Shown here piece by piece: positions 1-11,506 of a stretch of 64,000 nucleotides of DNA (position 1 is its first letter; each line of letters begins with the position of its first letter). Below the pieces are notes generated by a model. The model was not told where the DNA came from and ran no database searches. It saw only the letters and a list, made by a program, of their open reading frames with translations. Origin of the DNA: Chrysoporthe austroafricana (Eukaryota; Ascomycota; Sordariomycetes; Diaporthales; Cryphonectriaceae); NCBI GenBank assembly GCA_001051155.2, contig JYIP02000002.1, positions 3,975,583-4,039,582 on the forward strand, in the 5' to 3' direction. A program made the translations under genes and the position numbers.

Positions 1-1653
1 GACAAGCCATGGTGGCGGCGTTTGTCAGGCCGCCAGCTCGGAAGTGGGACGGGGCCATCAACTCACAGCCATCGTCTTTTTTGGTAGAGGCAGCGAGTCC
101 CCGTCGTCCGAAAGCTTTCGCTTCCCCAGTTTGGAGGATTCGGAAGGTGATATCTTCAGCCGAGGAGAGGACCAAGCGTGGAGGCGGTCGGAGATGCTCT
201 CGTGGGCCGTGTTGTGTTGTGTTGTGTCGTGCCGTGTGGTGTGAATAGTTGAAGCTGCTTTAGGCGGCTCGAGAGGTGTTGGGTGAGCAGGTACGAGGCA
301 GCCTTGACCCCACCAAGGGTGGCTGCTTCAGGGACGGGCTAAGCGGCGGGGCAACAGGTGCTGGAGGTTGCCTGGTCCACCCAGCCTGCCTGTCACGACA
401 GATAGTGCTCTTGGTGAAGGTCTGGGGCTTTGAGAATGTCAAGGTGTGCGTCTTCTGATCACGACGCAGCGAGGATTGTATTTGGGATGTTAATATTGAG
501 AAGTTGCAGCGTCGGGCCCACGGCTCAGCAGCATTGCAGTGCTGCTCCACTGATTTGTCAGAGTTGAAGACGTCAGTCAGTCTGGCGGCAACCCACCTCG
601 TCGCCACCTCCCTCCCGCTCAGCTCACCTGCCCCACCACAAACAGTCACCACCACCTGCGCCCTCTCCCCTTGAATGTGGAAACCCATCACAGGATACCT
701 GGCCGTCCGGCATTGACGACAAGGCCGTCTCAGGCCTCGCTGACGCCTGCAAGCCTCCACCCTACCGGCTGGCAAGGGCACGCACCCGGGCGTGCTGGGC
801 AGGCAGGTCTAATTGAAAAGAAACCCCCCGTACCGGAAGCTAGGTTTCATATGATTCTACTGCTGCCATGGTACGCGTGCCATAGTGGCTCGGTCGCTTC
901 AGAAGCAATGCACGGCCGGCTCACGAGACCAAAGCCTTATACGGGGCTTGGGGGAAATGTGGCTTGCAGTCTCAAGCAGAAACACACCGTCGTAATATCT
1001 AGAACTCGGCCTGAATTCGTCACATTCCTCGGCCCTTTCCTGGGCCCTGATCTGTTCGTTCGCATCTCACCGGGTAACCCAAGCTCGCTTAGCCGACGCC
1101 AGGTGGGAAAATCTCCCGAGGCACCGTAGCACTAGATCTAGGGGTGACGGTGACCTGTCGGCTTCAGCTGTCTACGAGATCGATGCAGGCCGGACCTCTT
1201 GAGCTCTTCAGGAGCGGTCGGGTCCCTTGCAAGGCGTGCCTGAGACGTGCGACCTTGTGAAGGTGAGCGCGAAGATATGCGAGAGGTTACGCGATCTCAG
1301 TTGTCCGCGGCGGGTAGCCGTTTAGCTGTCTTGCAAGATCGTGCCAGGTTGCCAGATGTCTGGCTACGTGTACACGGGACTCAAGAGGAGGTTCATGCCT
1401 GGTATCCGTCCCCCGGGGCGTCACCTTCTCGCCTGGGGTATTTTGAGCAGGACCACTTTTGATGCGCAAGGCGTCAAGGCAACTATGCGAAAGGCAGGGC
1501 GGGTTACGAGAATATCGATTTACTTCCTTCTAGATTATGCGTAGCGAGCGCCTCAAGACCGTGCGAGCTCCTATAACGACTGTCCATCATATGAGACCAA
1601 TGCCATGCCGCCCTTCACCTTCGCAAAATCATCCTATATAGAGATCGATGATC
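1..1653. other. No supportable gene
   Basis: Open frames on both strands are short, lack recognisable domains and are not joined by convincing splice signals. Positions 209-243 are a TGTTG/TGTGT-rich low-complexity tract. The right end is the 3' flank of the FKBP12 gene. I see nothing else that I can name. Confidence 0.5.
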
Positions 1654-2335
1654 TCAGTTGACGGCCTTCAGGTGGACGTCGCTGGATTGCCATGTCAGTC
1701 CTACTGTATGGCGGGTCTGGGATCGAAGAGTCGGGCAGCAAAACTCACAAGATCAGGTCACTGTTAGGGGGGATGTGGCCGGGGAACCCGCTGAACGACT
1801 TGTTAGCATCATCCTCCAACGACGATCGGAGAAGGGAGCGGCTCGTACCGAGCACCATAGCCGTAATCACTGCAGCAGAGGCATGGTTAGCTTTCCTGGC
1901 TGCCCTTCAATCAAGTTGCAACGTTAGCGGGAGGCCTACCTGGTGATGTCGAGAGTGGCCTTCTCGCCGACCTTCATCTTAGTGACACCCTCATCCCAGC
2001 CTGTTGTGAAGAATGTCAGGATTTTGGCTCGGAGCAGATAGAGGTGATTGAGCAAACGCTGGTTGTGGCTTACCCCGGATGACTTGGCCAACGCCGATCT
2101 TCGTGACGAAGTCGCCTCGGCCAACAGAGCTGTCGAACCTGGAGGCTAGCGTCAGCTCGATTACGCCCTCACGGAGCGAGCACCTCTGGCGGCGGGTAGA
2201 ATCTACGTACTGCTTGCCCTTGTTATCGGGCTGGGAGGTGTCCTTCAGGAAGCCGGTGTACTCGATGGTCACGGTCTGGCCGACCGAGGGCTGCGCGCCA
2301 GAGCCCTCAACGTGAGTGGTCTTGGTAACGGCCAT
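1654..2335 (-). CDS. FPR1: FKBP12-type peptidyl-prolyl cis-trans isomerase
   Basis: Cytosolic prolyl isomerase of the FKBP12 family, the target of FK506 and rapamycin; expected length about 108-114 residues. Exons on the minus strand are 2335-2211, 2138-2074, 2000-1940, 1869-1849, 1790-1749 and 1681-1654 (342 nt, 113 residues). All donors start GT and all acceptors end AG; branch-like GCTAACA and CTGAC precede the last two acceptors. The spliced protein shows the drug-pocket elements in order: YTG, FDSS, DFV, QVIRGWDEG, DYGYGARGFPG, PPNSDLIFDV. The start is the ATG at 2335, because homology begins there and no domain lies upstream of it. The fourth exon is only 21 nt, and the first intron (2139-2210) is stop-free and in frame, so a naive gene caller would translate through it. 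The family call is secure; the symbol is by analogy to yeast. Confidence 0.93.
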
Positions 2336-2622
2336 CTTGACGGTGTTCGTTGGACTGGATTTACGACAAGCTTGGATGAGCACGCAAGCCTTGGCATGTG
2401 TGGGAAGGCGACGGCGACTGGGGAAGACTGACCTGATGTGTGTGTGGTGGCTTGGGGTATGTCTTTGAAAGGTTGAGGAGAGGAGTGTGGTTCGGAGAGC
2501 TCACAAGAGGGCGGGACGTCGAGCTGGAAGTGACGTTTTATGTGGTGGGCAAGGGGGAGGAGGGTGGAAAGCTGGTTGTGGGTCGAGTGGAGGGATTTTA
2601 TATCGGGACGTTCGCAACCCAA

Positions 2623-2648
2623 ACACACACACACACACACACACACAC
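2623..2648. repeat. (AC)13 microsatellite
   Basis: A pure AC dinucleotide run about 290 bp upstream of the FKBP12 start codon, probably in its promoter. Confidence 0.95.
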
Positions 2649-5237
2649 GAGCCGGCAAGTGATGGATCTGACAAGCTCAGAGACAAGAGGGTCGCAGGAA
2701 GGTACCGTCCTCTGATATCATCCAGCTGCAACTGCAACCGGCACAACTTTGAAGCGGTACCTGGGTAAGGTTGAGCCTCGCATCTATGCGGAACCTGCGC
2801 AACCCTACCAGGACCTAACGCGGCACGTACATGGGTAGGGACTATGGTACCATAGTACAGGGCTGGCAGGGACGTACCCGCTACATCTGTGCTTCTTTGG
2901 AATGCACAAACACTTGTTGGCCCGACTCTGGCGGAGGGGCCATGGCCTGGAGTATCTAGATACATCTCGAGATCCTGGCCTCGGTCCGGTTGAATGTCCT
3001 CTGCCCAGCAGATCGCAGTCTCGCCCTCCTCAGAAAGGAAGGAGAAGGGGCAAGAAGCATAAACGTCCTCTCCCCGCCCCCCCTTCGCACAGTAAAAAAG
3101 GAAAGGGGAAAGGAAAGCAAAAACCACACAGCAGAGAAAATGTCTGTACATAGTATCCGCACGCGCACAATTCAGCCTGAAGTATGCGCAGTCCGACCGT
3201 CCTCGGGCCTTCGCAAACCCTTCCCAAAACTCCCCCTGTAGCCAATGCTTCCCAAGACCCCAAGGTTGTCTCGCCTAGCTGAAAACCCAGCAGACAGAGA
3301 TCTCGCCAGGGCAAGGCGGGGTATGCCGTGGGGTTCGATCCCGTGGTGGGGCAGCTCATGTCCTGATCTGGGCAGCTAACTCTCCACTGCCACCTCCCCA
3401 GTACTGCGTACCGTAGCACGCATTGCTGTAGCAGTCGTCAGGTGCTCTTCAACGGCCCCTCCCCCGACCCGACCCCTCCCCCGACCCGACCCCTCCCAGT
3501 TTTTCTCACCCTTGTAAGCACTCCCGACTTCTAACGAACGATTGCGACGGTGAGCCCATGCCACTCTACATAGGGTCTGGCGGGTCTCCGAGCTGGACAA
3601 GGCACTTGGTATGCTGCACTGCGCAACACGGCTGTCACCCCGTCCCCGAGTCGCCATGGGTACCGCGGCCGGAGGGCTTTGTCCTGTCCGCTGGACCGAG
3701 ATGTCCAGGCACCGCCTCCTCGACCAAGCACTGGTACTACTCCGTGCTGCCAGCGGGCTGGGAACCACCGCCATCGCCGTGCCTACGTAGCCTGCGTCCT
3801 CGAGCACCCGTCCGGACGGACGCCCGCCCCCCCGTGCGGAGTTGCGAGGCGAACGAGCTCGCTGTGCTACGATGTCGCTCCGCGAGGACGAAGGTCCCGG
3901 CCCTCTATCGGAGAAGGGGTGCATGGGGAAAAGCAATAGCTGCCCCGTAAGGACCCAGATGGTGCGGACTGGGCTGCGAACTACTGCTCGTGCATACGCC
4001 TTCTTGCTGGATCAGGGAGGCCCAACGGTCGGCAGAGGTGCGGGTTCCTGGCCTGGACGTGTTAGACTTCGCTGGTTGAACACACCGGCAGAAGCAAAGA
4101 CTGGATAGAGATGACGGCAAGGTATCCAAGGTGACAAGACGCTATTGCCTCTTACCCCTGCGCAGACGATCCCTCCCTGTGTGTGCGATCTGGATGAAGG
4201 CTAGCTGCGTCCTGGCTTTGATTTCTGCATAAGCGGAGCTGTCGCAGGGCAATAGCGACCAAATAGTAGAATGGGTTTCCGTGCACAAAAGCTGCATATC
4301 TACTCCGTGTGCGGGGCTATTCCGTACGGGCGCATTGGACCGGCGGAAAACCTCTACTCCGGATCTCTCATGATGTCACCAACAAAGCACGTCGACCGTT
4401 CAAAGACGACGACGGGAGTGGTTTGGAAAGCGGCAGATGAAAGCCAGCACAGAGAGGTTCAGCCACCGGCGGTGGTGGAGGGAATAGGCAAGAGGCTGGG
4501 CGGCGGGCGGGCGCAAGGGCAGAGCAGAGCAGAGCCCAGACCGTCCAACTCGGCCTTAATAAACAGATGTAGGGCGGAAGCATATCGTGCCAGGCCCTCA
4601 CATGCGTCACTGGAGAGATGCTGAGCAAACATGCCGGGCCCAAATGAGACAAGGTGGAGGCAGGCGGATAAGGACGATGCGCATCTTACCGCATCTCGGC
4701 GTTTTAGCGAAGGTATCGTCATCCTCGATAACACATCAAGATGCAGCAGAGCAACTGGGCCCGGACAAGAGCGTCCAAACTCGCAATAGCACCTCCTGCC
4801 GGACAGGAGCACGCCAAGTGATCACCCCACGTGGAAAAAGAAATGTGTGGGCTCATAACCTCCGGTGTTTTGCTCCTCGGCAGGCTCAGATATGTGGACC
4901 ATCTCGGTCTACATGCTTTTTAGCAGGCAGTATTCAAGGCAGCTTACCTATGTGGCCTGATCACAGATCGACAGATAGTCTCCAGAGGAGCCCGCGGACG
5001 GCAAGATGCATACGGCCCCCCGTGGGCCCCCTAGCTCGGCAGCCAAGCGGCGTCGGGTCTTTCTCCCATCTGAGACACTTGAACGCAGGTAGCCTGAGAT
5101 CTGAAATGCCTGGTGATCGACTTAGATCCCACGTTGGGGCCCGCAAATCGACGTCGTCGGGCTTCGCAGTGGTTGAAAACTCGTTCGATCAGAGTCGGGC
5201 CATCTCACTGCTCCCACGTTTCAGGGCAGCAACGACC

Positions 5238-6450
5238 TCAGATCTTGGGCCAGATACCGGGGCTGCCCACCGGACAAGGACCGAACGCGATGAAGGCCAA
5301 TATTGGCCCTAGGTCCACCGGTCCCAGCATGTTCGTGCAGCGCGCCTCGATCTCGTCAATGTAGGTCCTCAGATAGGCGAGCTGCCGGTCGTATCTCCGT
5401 ACGCGTGCTCTTGCTCGCCCAGACGAAGGCGTTAGCCGAAGCGTCCCTTGGAACGCCAAAGCACTCATCCGTGACATCCTCGCCGGGACTTTTTAGGCAG
5501 CTCCCTCGTGTCTGTCTGTCTGAGTGTGCGCGTCCGATGACTCTCGCTTGCCCGCAGGGCATATTGGCGGACGCCACTGTACCACCGCCCTTGCCGTCCT
5601 GAATCCCTTCCCCTACTCGGGACCGACTCACACGGGAGATGGACATCTGTGTGTCCCCGGATGAGCTCCCTCAGTACCCCCGAGATCAGCGGGAGGTAGC
5701 ACCACACCTGCAGCCTCCCCGAGAGGTTCGGGTTCCCGTCTCGCCCCTCGCCAACTGGCGATGGCCAGCCGCAGGACAGATCTGGTGTCCCTTTCGGCCG
5801 GAACACACGAGAGGCACCGTCTCACATAGGGGGTGCTTCCAGAACCTTGCCCGTTGTTCACAGGGTCCACTTCGCCGGTGGTGGCGTCGCAAAGATACCC
5901 TCTTGTGGGGGTCTGTATAGCAACGGCCTGAAGGAGGACCTCTCAGCGCCAGCGCCACAGCACAGAAAGGTCATTGTGCTCACCCAGATCTTGCCTTGAC
6001 TTCAAGGACCAGAGTACCTCTCCCCACGCCGACGAGCCGGTAGAGAGCGAGTGCTCGCTCTTCTCAAACAGGTCCGCCCTCTCCCCCACCCTCTTCAAGA
6101 ATCCTGCCGAGACAGACAGCCGCAGATAGGACGTGCAGCCCTACTATCTGTCGCAGCCGAACAGTTGACTTACATCTCTTCCCTCGTCATCAGATCTCGT
6201 ATCCGATCCCGGCCCCCGTCCGGTTCGGAACGTCTCTTGCTGAAACCCCGCGACCTGGCCATGGACCTGCGTCGCCTGCGGCGAGACCAGCCGACGGCCA
6301 CAGCTCCGCGCTAGACGGTACCAGCGTACGAGCTCTCCCAAAGCTCCTGCCCATCCGCGTATCGAACAGTGGCGTCTCGTAGTCGCTGTCGAGCCAGCTG
6401 GCTCCCTCGGTCTCGATCCTCGCAGCAGTCAGTCGGTGATCACCCGCCAC
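5238..6450 (-). pseudogene. Possible degenerate or unrecognised multi-exon gene
   Basis: Weak call. Several minus-strand frames in this interval look more protein-like than their surroundings: a segment reading DLFEKSEHSLSTGSSAWGEV (about 6060-6000), one reading LQVWCYLPLISGVLRELIRG (about 5710-5655), and one reading YDRQLAYLRTYIDEIEARC (about 5395-5335). They lie in different frames, and I could not connect them with a consistent set of introns, so the locus may be a decayed gene, a gene with structure I missed, or chance. I do not recognise a family and assign no function. Confidence 0.22.
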
Positions 6451-9185
6451 GCAGCGCCTGAGGAATGCGAGCCGTTTCAGGTGGAGCGAGGGACGCGCGA
6501 TGACACAAGAGGTCGAGAGTCTCGATCAAGAAGCCGCATCCATCCCTTCAGGGCAGCGCCATTCGTGACGGCGTCGGGGAGCCCAGCCGGGCGGTAGCCA
6601 TACCTGACACGCCGCGTGGGGTTCCCAGGAGGTCTCATTGCAGATCTGCGCCTAGGCCGGAACGGTCGACGTCAAACGCGATGGGGCTCGTGGCATTGCC
6701 TAAAGGGGAACGAGTCGCCACGTCTCAGGTGGGCGAGGGAGGAGCGAGGGCGTGCAGATTTCAGAATACGAAGGCCGCGTCGGGAAACCCTCCCCCCCTT
6801 CCTCCCGCGGCACGTGTCGAGGGCAGCTCGGGAGCCGTCGGCTCGTGGGCGCGTTGAGGCTATCACCAAGTTGGCAGGGCGCTGTTGTCGGTCCCACGGG
6901 CGGCAAGGGCGCGGAGCACTGCCACGCCGAGGCCCCGCCCCTCCCCTTCATTCCATTCCAGGCGATCGGCTCTGCGGTGGAGGGGGGCGAGTGGGCGATA
7001 AATCGTGGGCTCGCTCGAGGCATGCGGCGTCGCAGAGGAGCTCGTATTGCGAGCAAGGAGACGCCTTCTCCTGTCCATCTGATGTGCGGCTTGTCGCACT
7101 GCACAACGAGAGACGTCTCTGGCTTGCACCCTCAGCGTCGACCACGTTTCGAGAAGTCGGAAATCGCCAGGCTGACTAACAGGTGCCAGACTGCCCGCCG
7201 AAGCGTCGGGAGAAAGGCCTTGTTCCCGTGGGCTTCCAGATTGGAGCATTTTGGTCGAATACTGGCGATCATGCGGGACGTTCTAGGGGATCACGGAAGT
7301 CATACGAAAAGTGAGTAGTGACAGGCGCCTTTGTTTCTTGCCGCTGTCATTGGCCCGTCGTTTCTCATTGTTTCTCCCCGTGTCGTCTCGAAACGAAGGG
7401 AGGAGCCGCTCGAGCCAGCACCTCCGTCCGGTACGAGCAGGTGGCCGGAACCTGGCGCAGGCCATTCTGGCCTCGCCATGGCCTTAGCCGCCGCCGGCCT
7501 CCATTCTAGCCAGGCACGGCAGAGGTCCCGTGCTTAGTCTCGTGCCCATCGCCAAACTCACCGCAGAGATGGCAGGACGGCTGGGCTAATTTAGGCCGGT
7601 GATGGTGAGGCGTTAGTCCGCTGTTTTGGAGTGGCACTATTACGTTCCTGGGCACGCCCGTCGCGGGACAGAGGCACGGAAGCCAAATGGCAGCACTGGC
7701 ACGACGGGCGACACCGCTCTCTTCCTGTCTCTTCCTTCGGGCTGTCGCAGTATGAGACGCCTGCATCATGACGGGCTGCAGCAGAGCCCGGGCGGCCCCC
7801 CAGGTCTGATCTCCCTAACCCGCTCGAGCCTGCGCCGGTGTCCGCCTCCTAGAGCCCGTTTCGATGGGGTGTTTCCCGGTAGGCCAGGCACCAGATCTAG
7901 ATTTCTGCCTTGCCGCGCCGCCCATGTGCTGGTGCATGATGCATGATGGGAGCGGCGAACTCTGCACTCTGAGTTTTTCGGGGGGCAGACGGGGGGCACG
8001 AAGTTGGTCGCCCAGTGGCTGCGACCGTTGGACAAGCCACCCCAGCGCAGCGGGCAAATCAGTCCTAGGACATGACGACGCTATGACCTGGCCCACAAGG
8101 CTGCCACCTGGACTTTAATAATTCATAGTGCCGGCTTCTAAGGTCAGGCCTCGCGAGGGCACCGCAGCGTCCAGCCGACACTATTCGTCGTCGGTGCTGT
8201 GCTGGGTGGTAGTGGTATGGTCCGGGCCCCAATATCAATGCACCGTCGCGTGCGCAGAGATGCGCATTTCTGTTGGCACCTTCATTTCTCACCTCGTGAT
8301 GGAGACGATATTGCGCGTTGGTTCGTGGTCCTCCTCTCAGCACTATGCCCAGCTAGGTGCGGCTGCAGCACGTCAGTTCCTCTTTTGTGGACTGACAACG
8401 GGTCCTCCGTCGCCCTGTGGGATCATCAAGCCTCGTGACCGCTCACCGTCATGTTATCGCCGTGCCGAGCCTGGGCTTCCTTCTCCCGAGTTCCATCGGC
8501 TGCGACTTCGCGGGAAGAGGGAGGGGGGCATGTCGAGACCGCAAGACTGCGGTGGGTTGAAGGAGTTGAGATGGCTTTTCAGCTCACAGCCGTTGTGGGC
8601 TCGTGGGTGCTGTTAGTGAGGCCCCGCAGGTGAGCGCGTGGTGGCCTAACATCAGCACGCTCCTCCTTGCTGCTTCTTTTAGCTAAGAAGGAGCGCTAAA
8701 CAGCGGGATCCCTGCCCTCGTGGACACCATGAAGTAGATCCCCGTTCCGTTTCCTGCAGGCCCGAGGTACCTGCCCGCGGTATGCAGGCCGCACCGGGCG
8801 CCCAGGTACCGTCAGACAAACTCCAGATGGAAGTGCGGGCCAAGCCACGCATTGGCGGCAATAATTAATTTAAGCTCCCCTGTCCAGGGTGGGGCCCGCG
8901 TACGCGATGTACCAGTCACGGGAGGCTGCGATCTGGGGTCCCCCGTCCTGTGTGCACAAGAAGGGGAAATAGAGCGCCAGGGCCCAGGCCTCTTTTTCAG
9001 TCCCTGACCCCGGCCCCTGCCCTCATCCCTGTCCCAGTCCCTGCACCACACCAACACACACCACACCAACGCGCCCGGGGACCCACACCTGCCGCCCGCT
9101 TCTAATTCCCATCCTGACCCCATCCCACCGACATCGTCGTCAGACAGGCACGCACTCACCCCCCCCAAATCCCCCCAATGATGCT

Positions 9186-9210
9186 GCAGCAGCAGCAGCA
9201 GCAGCAGCAG
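9186..9210. repeat. (CAG)8 trinucleotide tract
   Basis: A CAG/CTG run in non-coding DNA with no recognised gene around it. Confidence 0.9.
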
Positions 9211-11482
9211 CCGTGGCACCCAAGCGAGGTCGTGGGTCCGGACCACTGTTGCTAAGTAGGGCAGCCTCGCCGCCCGGCAGCACGAGCGCGTGGCGGGTCT
9301 CTGGCCGCTAGCCGTCAGACCCCATAACCTGCTGCCCGCTGCCGGGTCCAAAGACGGGGCGGCTGACGCGAAGCTGTCAATCAGGTACGATCTGGAAAAT
9401 AGCCTTTCGAAACGGAGGGCCAGGACAGAGAAAAAACGGGGGTTGGACCCTGTGTCCTGCGACTAACGTGGGCTCAGTACGTACGGTCGCCGTCCACGGC
9501 CCACCACCACCCACCGCCGCCAGGAACAAAAACAACGTTCAACGCTAGCGACGACTTATTCGCGGGTTGGCGACCCGGCGAGGCCTGACCCTACCACCTG
9601 CCCACCCCAGCCGGGCCGTTGGCTACGGCAGTAGCATGGCTCTAGAGGCCGTCCCTCGGGGCCAGGGCCTCGCTGTCCGACACCAGCGTTCTCGTTCTCT
9701 TTGTTCGGCCCCCATTGTTCAGGACAGGAACGGCAGCGCCGCTAGAGCCAGCGGCAGGATTGTCGCCCTCTGCTAGCTGGTGCTACTAATGCTCACTAAC
9801 GGGTCTATTTCAACCGCCACCCGCCGTTCAACGTGGGTGCCAAATATAGAGCCTGCTCACCTCTTGTGCTCTTTGTCCGTGGCCAGATTTGGAAGAGAGG
9901 AGCCGGCCCTATCCACTCCAGGACGATCAAAGTCAAAGCCGTGATTACGTGCGCCCCAGCACAGCCGTGCGCTGGCGCTGTAGCCACTCTGGACGGTGCG
10001 TCTCCTGGCGCCCTTTTTTGGAGGGGGGAGGGAAGGGTGCATCGCAGGGCCTGCACTGCATCTCTCTCGCTCTCACTCACTCATTCACTCTCTCTGCGTG
10101 CCTCTCTGGGGGGGGGAGCACACGGCACATTCACAATACCGTCTCTTCTTCCTGCTCGACTCGACGGGGGCACGGAGGGAAGGGGTTCTACGGAGTACCT
10201 GGGCCACTACCAGGATCTACCGGCGGGGCGCACCGGGGCCCAGGCGCGGTGCCAGGTACCGGAGGATAAGAATGGCCCCCTGCCTCATGCAGTCAGAGAC
10301 AAGGGCCCCGGCTAATGAGATGGGATCAGCGTCCACCGTTCGTCCTCTGGCAGCTGTGGCCCCCCCCTTCCTGTCCCTTCCTGGCGGGCTGGCTGCTCGT
10401 CCTCCTCTCGAGTGTTTCTCCTTCCGTTTTCTGTTAATGCCTCCAATCACTCTTCATCCCTAGTCTGCCCTGTCCCGGCGGCCTTCTTTTCTGCCCATGG
10501 TTCCTCGTCCTTCCCTCCTACGCCCCTGCCCGTGGTAATTTGTTCGTGTCCCGCCCTGACCAGGCCTCACTCGCCCTCTCCTCTCTCTCTCCTCTCCCAC
10601 CGCAAGGCCTCCCTTCCTCTCCTCCTCCTCCTCTCCCTCCTCGCCTCGTCTCCCACCGGCCCCCGACGCTGAGGTCTTCCGTACAACGAGCGACCGAGCC
10701 AGAAGTCCGCACGGCTGTACCTGCTCAACCGCCCCCGGCGACGACGTCTTTCTCCAGCGGCCGTGACCAGCGTTGCGTCTCTCGCGGCGGTCTCGAGGCT
10801 AACCGAGGGATATCATCTTGATCTCCCGTGCCGATCTCCACCGCGCCAAGTCTGCAGACGCAGCCCCAGCCCCAGCCCAGCTAGCCCGCCCAAAAGGCCG
10901 AGCCAAATCCAACTAGGCCCCCCTTTTCCGAAATTACACCCACGGCCCTCCGCCCAATGTAATGTCTGTCCTGGAGTGATTTCGAGTCCAGCGCAACCCT
11001 CGACTTCATCCTCTCACCTAAATCACCTCGCCGTCGCTGCGTTGTGATCATCCATCCCAACCTATTCTGACGGGTCTCTCGTCAAGTCGCTCATTTGCCA
11101 CACCTCCTCGTCCGGCGTTGCTCTCGACGCCGACCTCTCGCCGTCCGGTTCATAGAACTGTCAGTGCTCTCGACGCCCGCCCTCAGCACCCTCTCTCCCG
11201 CTCGTCTCGTCGTGGCCAGGCGCGCTGTGGAGCTGAGGCCGCTCGCTGGACTCCCGTGTGAGGCAGGGTTGCCCGTACTGACTCTCCTCTCGTGTAGATC
11301 ACACTCGTTGACAATATTGTCAAGTACATTCGTTTACCATCTCATTCCTGACAGTGAGTTCCCTCACCGCAGTCGCCCTCATCCATCCGGGCGCTGACCG
11401 CGGTCGAGATCAGCTGCAAGGCATCTCGCCCCATACTCGGCTTCTAATTCCAGCAGACAATCATTCCCCAAGACTGCCACGG

Positions 11483-11491
11483 ATGAATTGA
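11483..11491 (+). promoter_or_regulatory. Two-codon upstream ORF in the MSB2 leader
   Basis: ATG AAT TGA ends 15 nt before the mucin start codon at 11507. Its context has C at -3, whereas the main ATG has A at -3, so most scanning ribosomes may pass it. It lies downstream of a possible leader intron (GTGAGT near 11352, acceptor CAG near 11456), so splicing would not remove it. A regulatory effect on translation is inferred only. Confidence 0.45.
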
Positions 11492-11506
11492 TCATAGATC
11501 CGGAGG

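Larger units (their letters stand above)
2336..11482. other. Nine-kilobase gene-poor, GC-rich stretch
   Basis: Between the FKBP12 start and the MSB2 leader I find no gene with a recognisable domain. The many overlapping frames on both strands look like products of high GC rather than coding DNA. Contents: an (AC)13 microsatellite at 2623-2648, a (CAG)8 tract at 9186-9210, an imperfect hairpin near 8661-8697 (GCTCCTCCTT against AAGAAGGAGC), one possible degenerate gene at 5238-6450 (separate entry), and pyrimidine-rich sequence from about 10.4 kb on, which is probably promoter and long leader for the mucin gene. There is no sign of AT-rich repeat-induced mutation. Confidence 0.5.

Noticed and set aside
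4587..5312. Plus-strand 241-codon frame
   Set aside because: Composition is random-like (Arg, Ser, Gly rich), with no domain and the minus strand also open; I see no reason to call it a gene.
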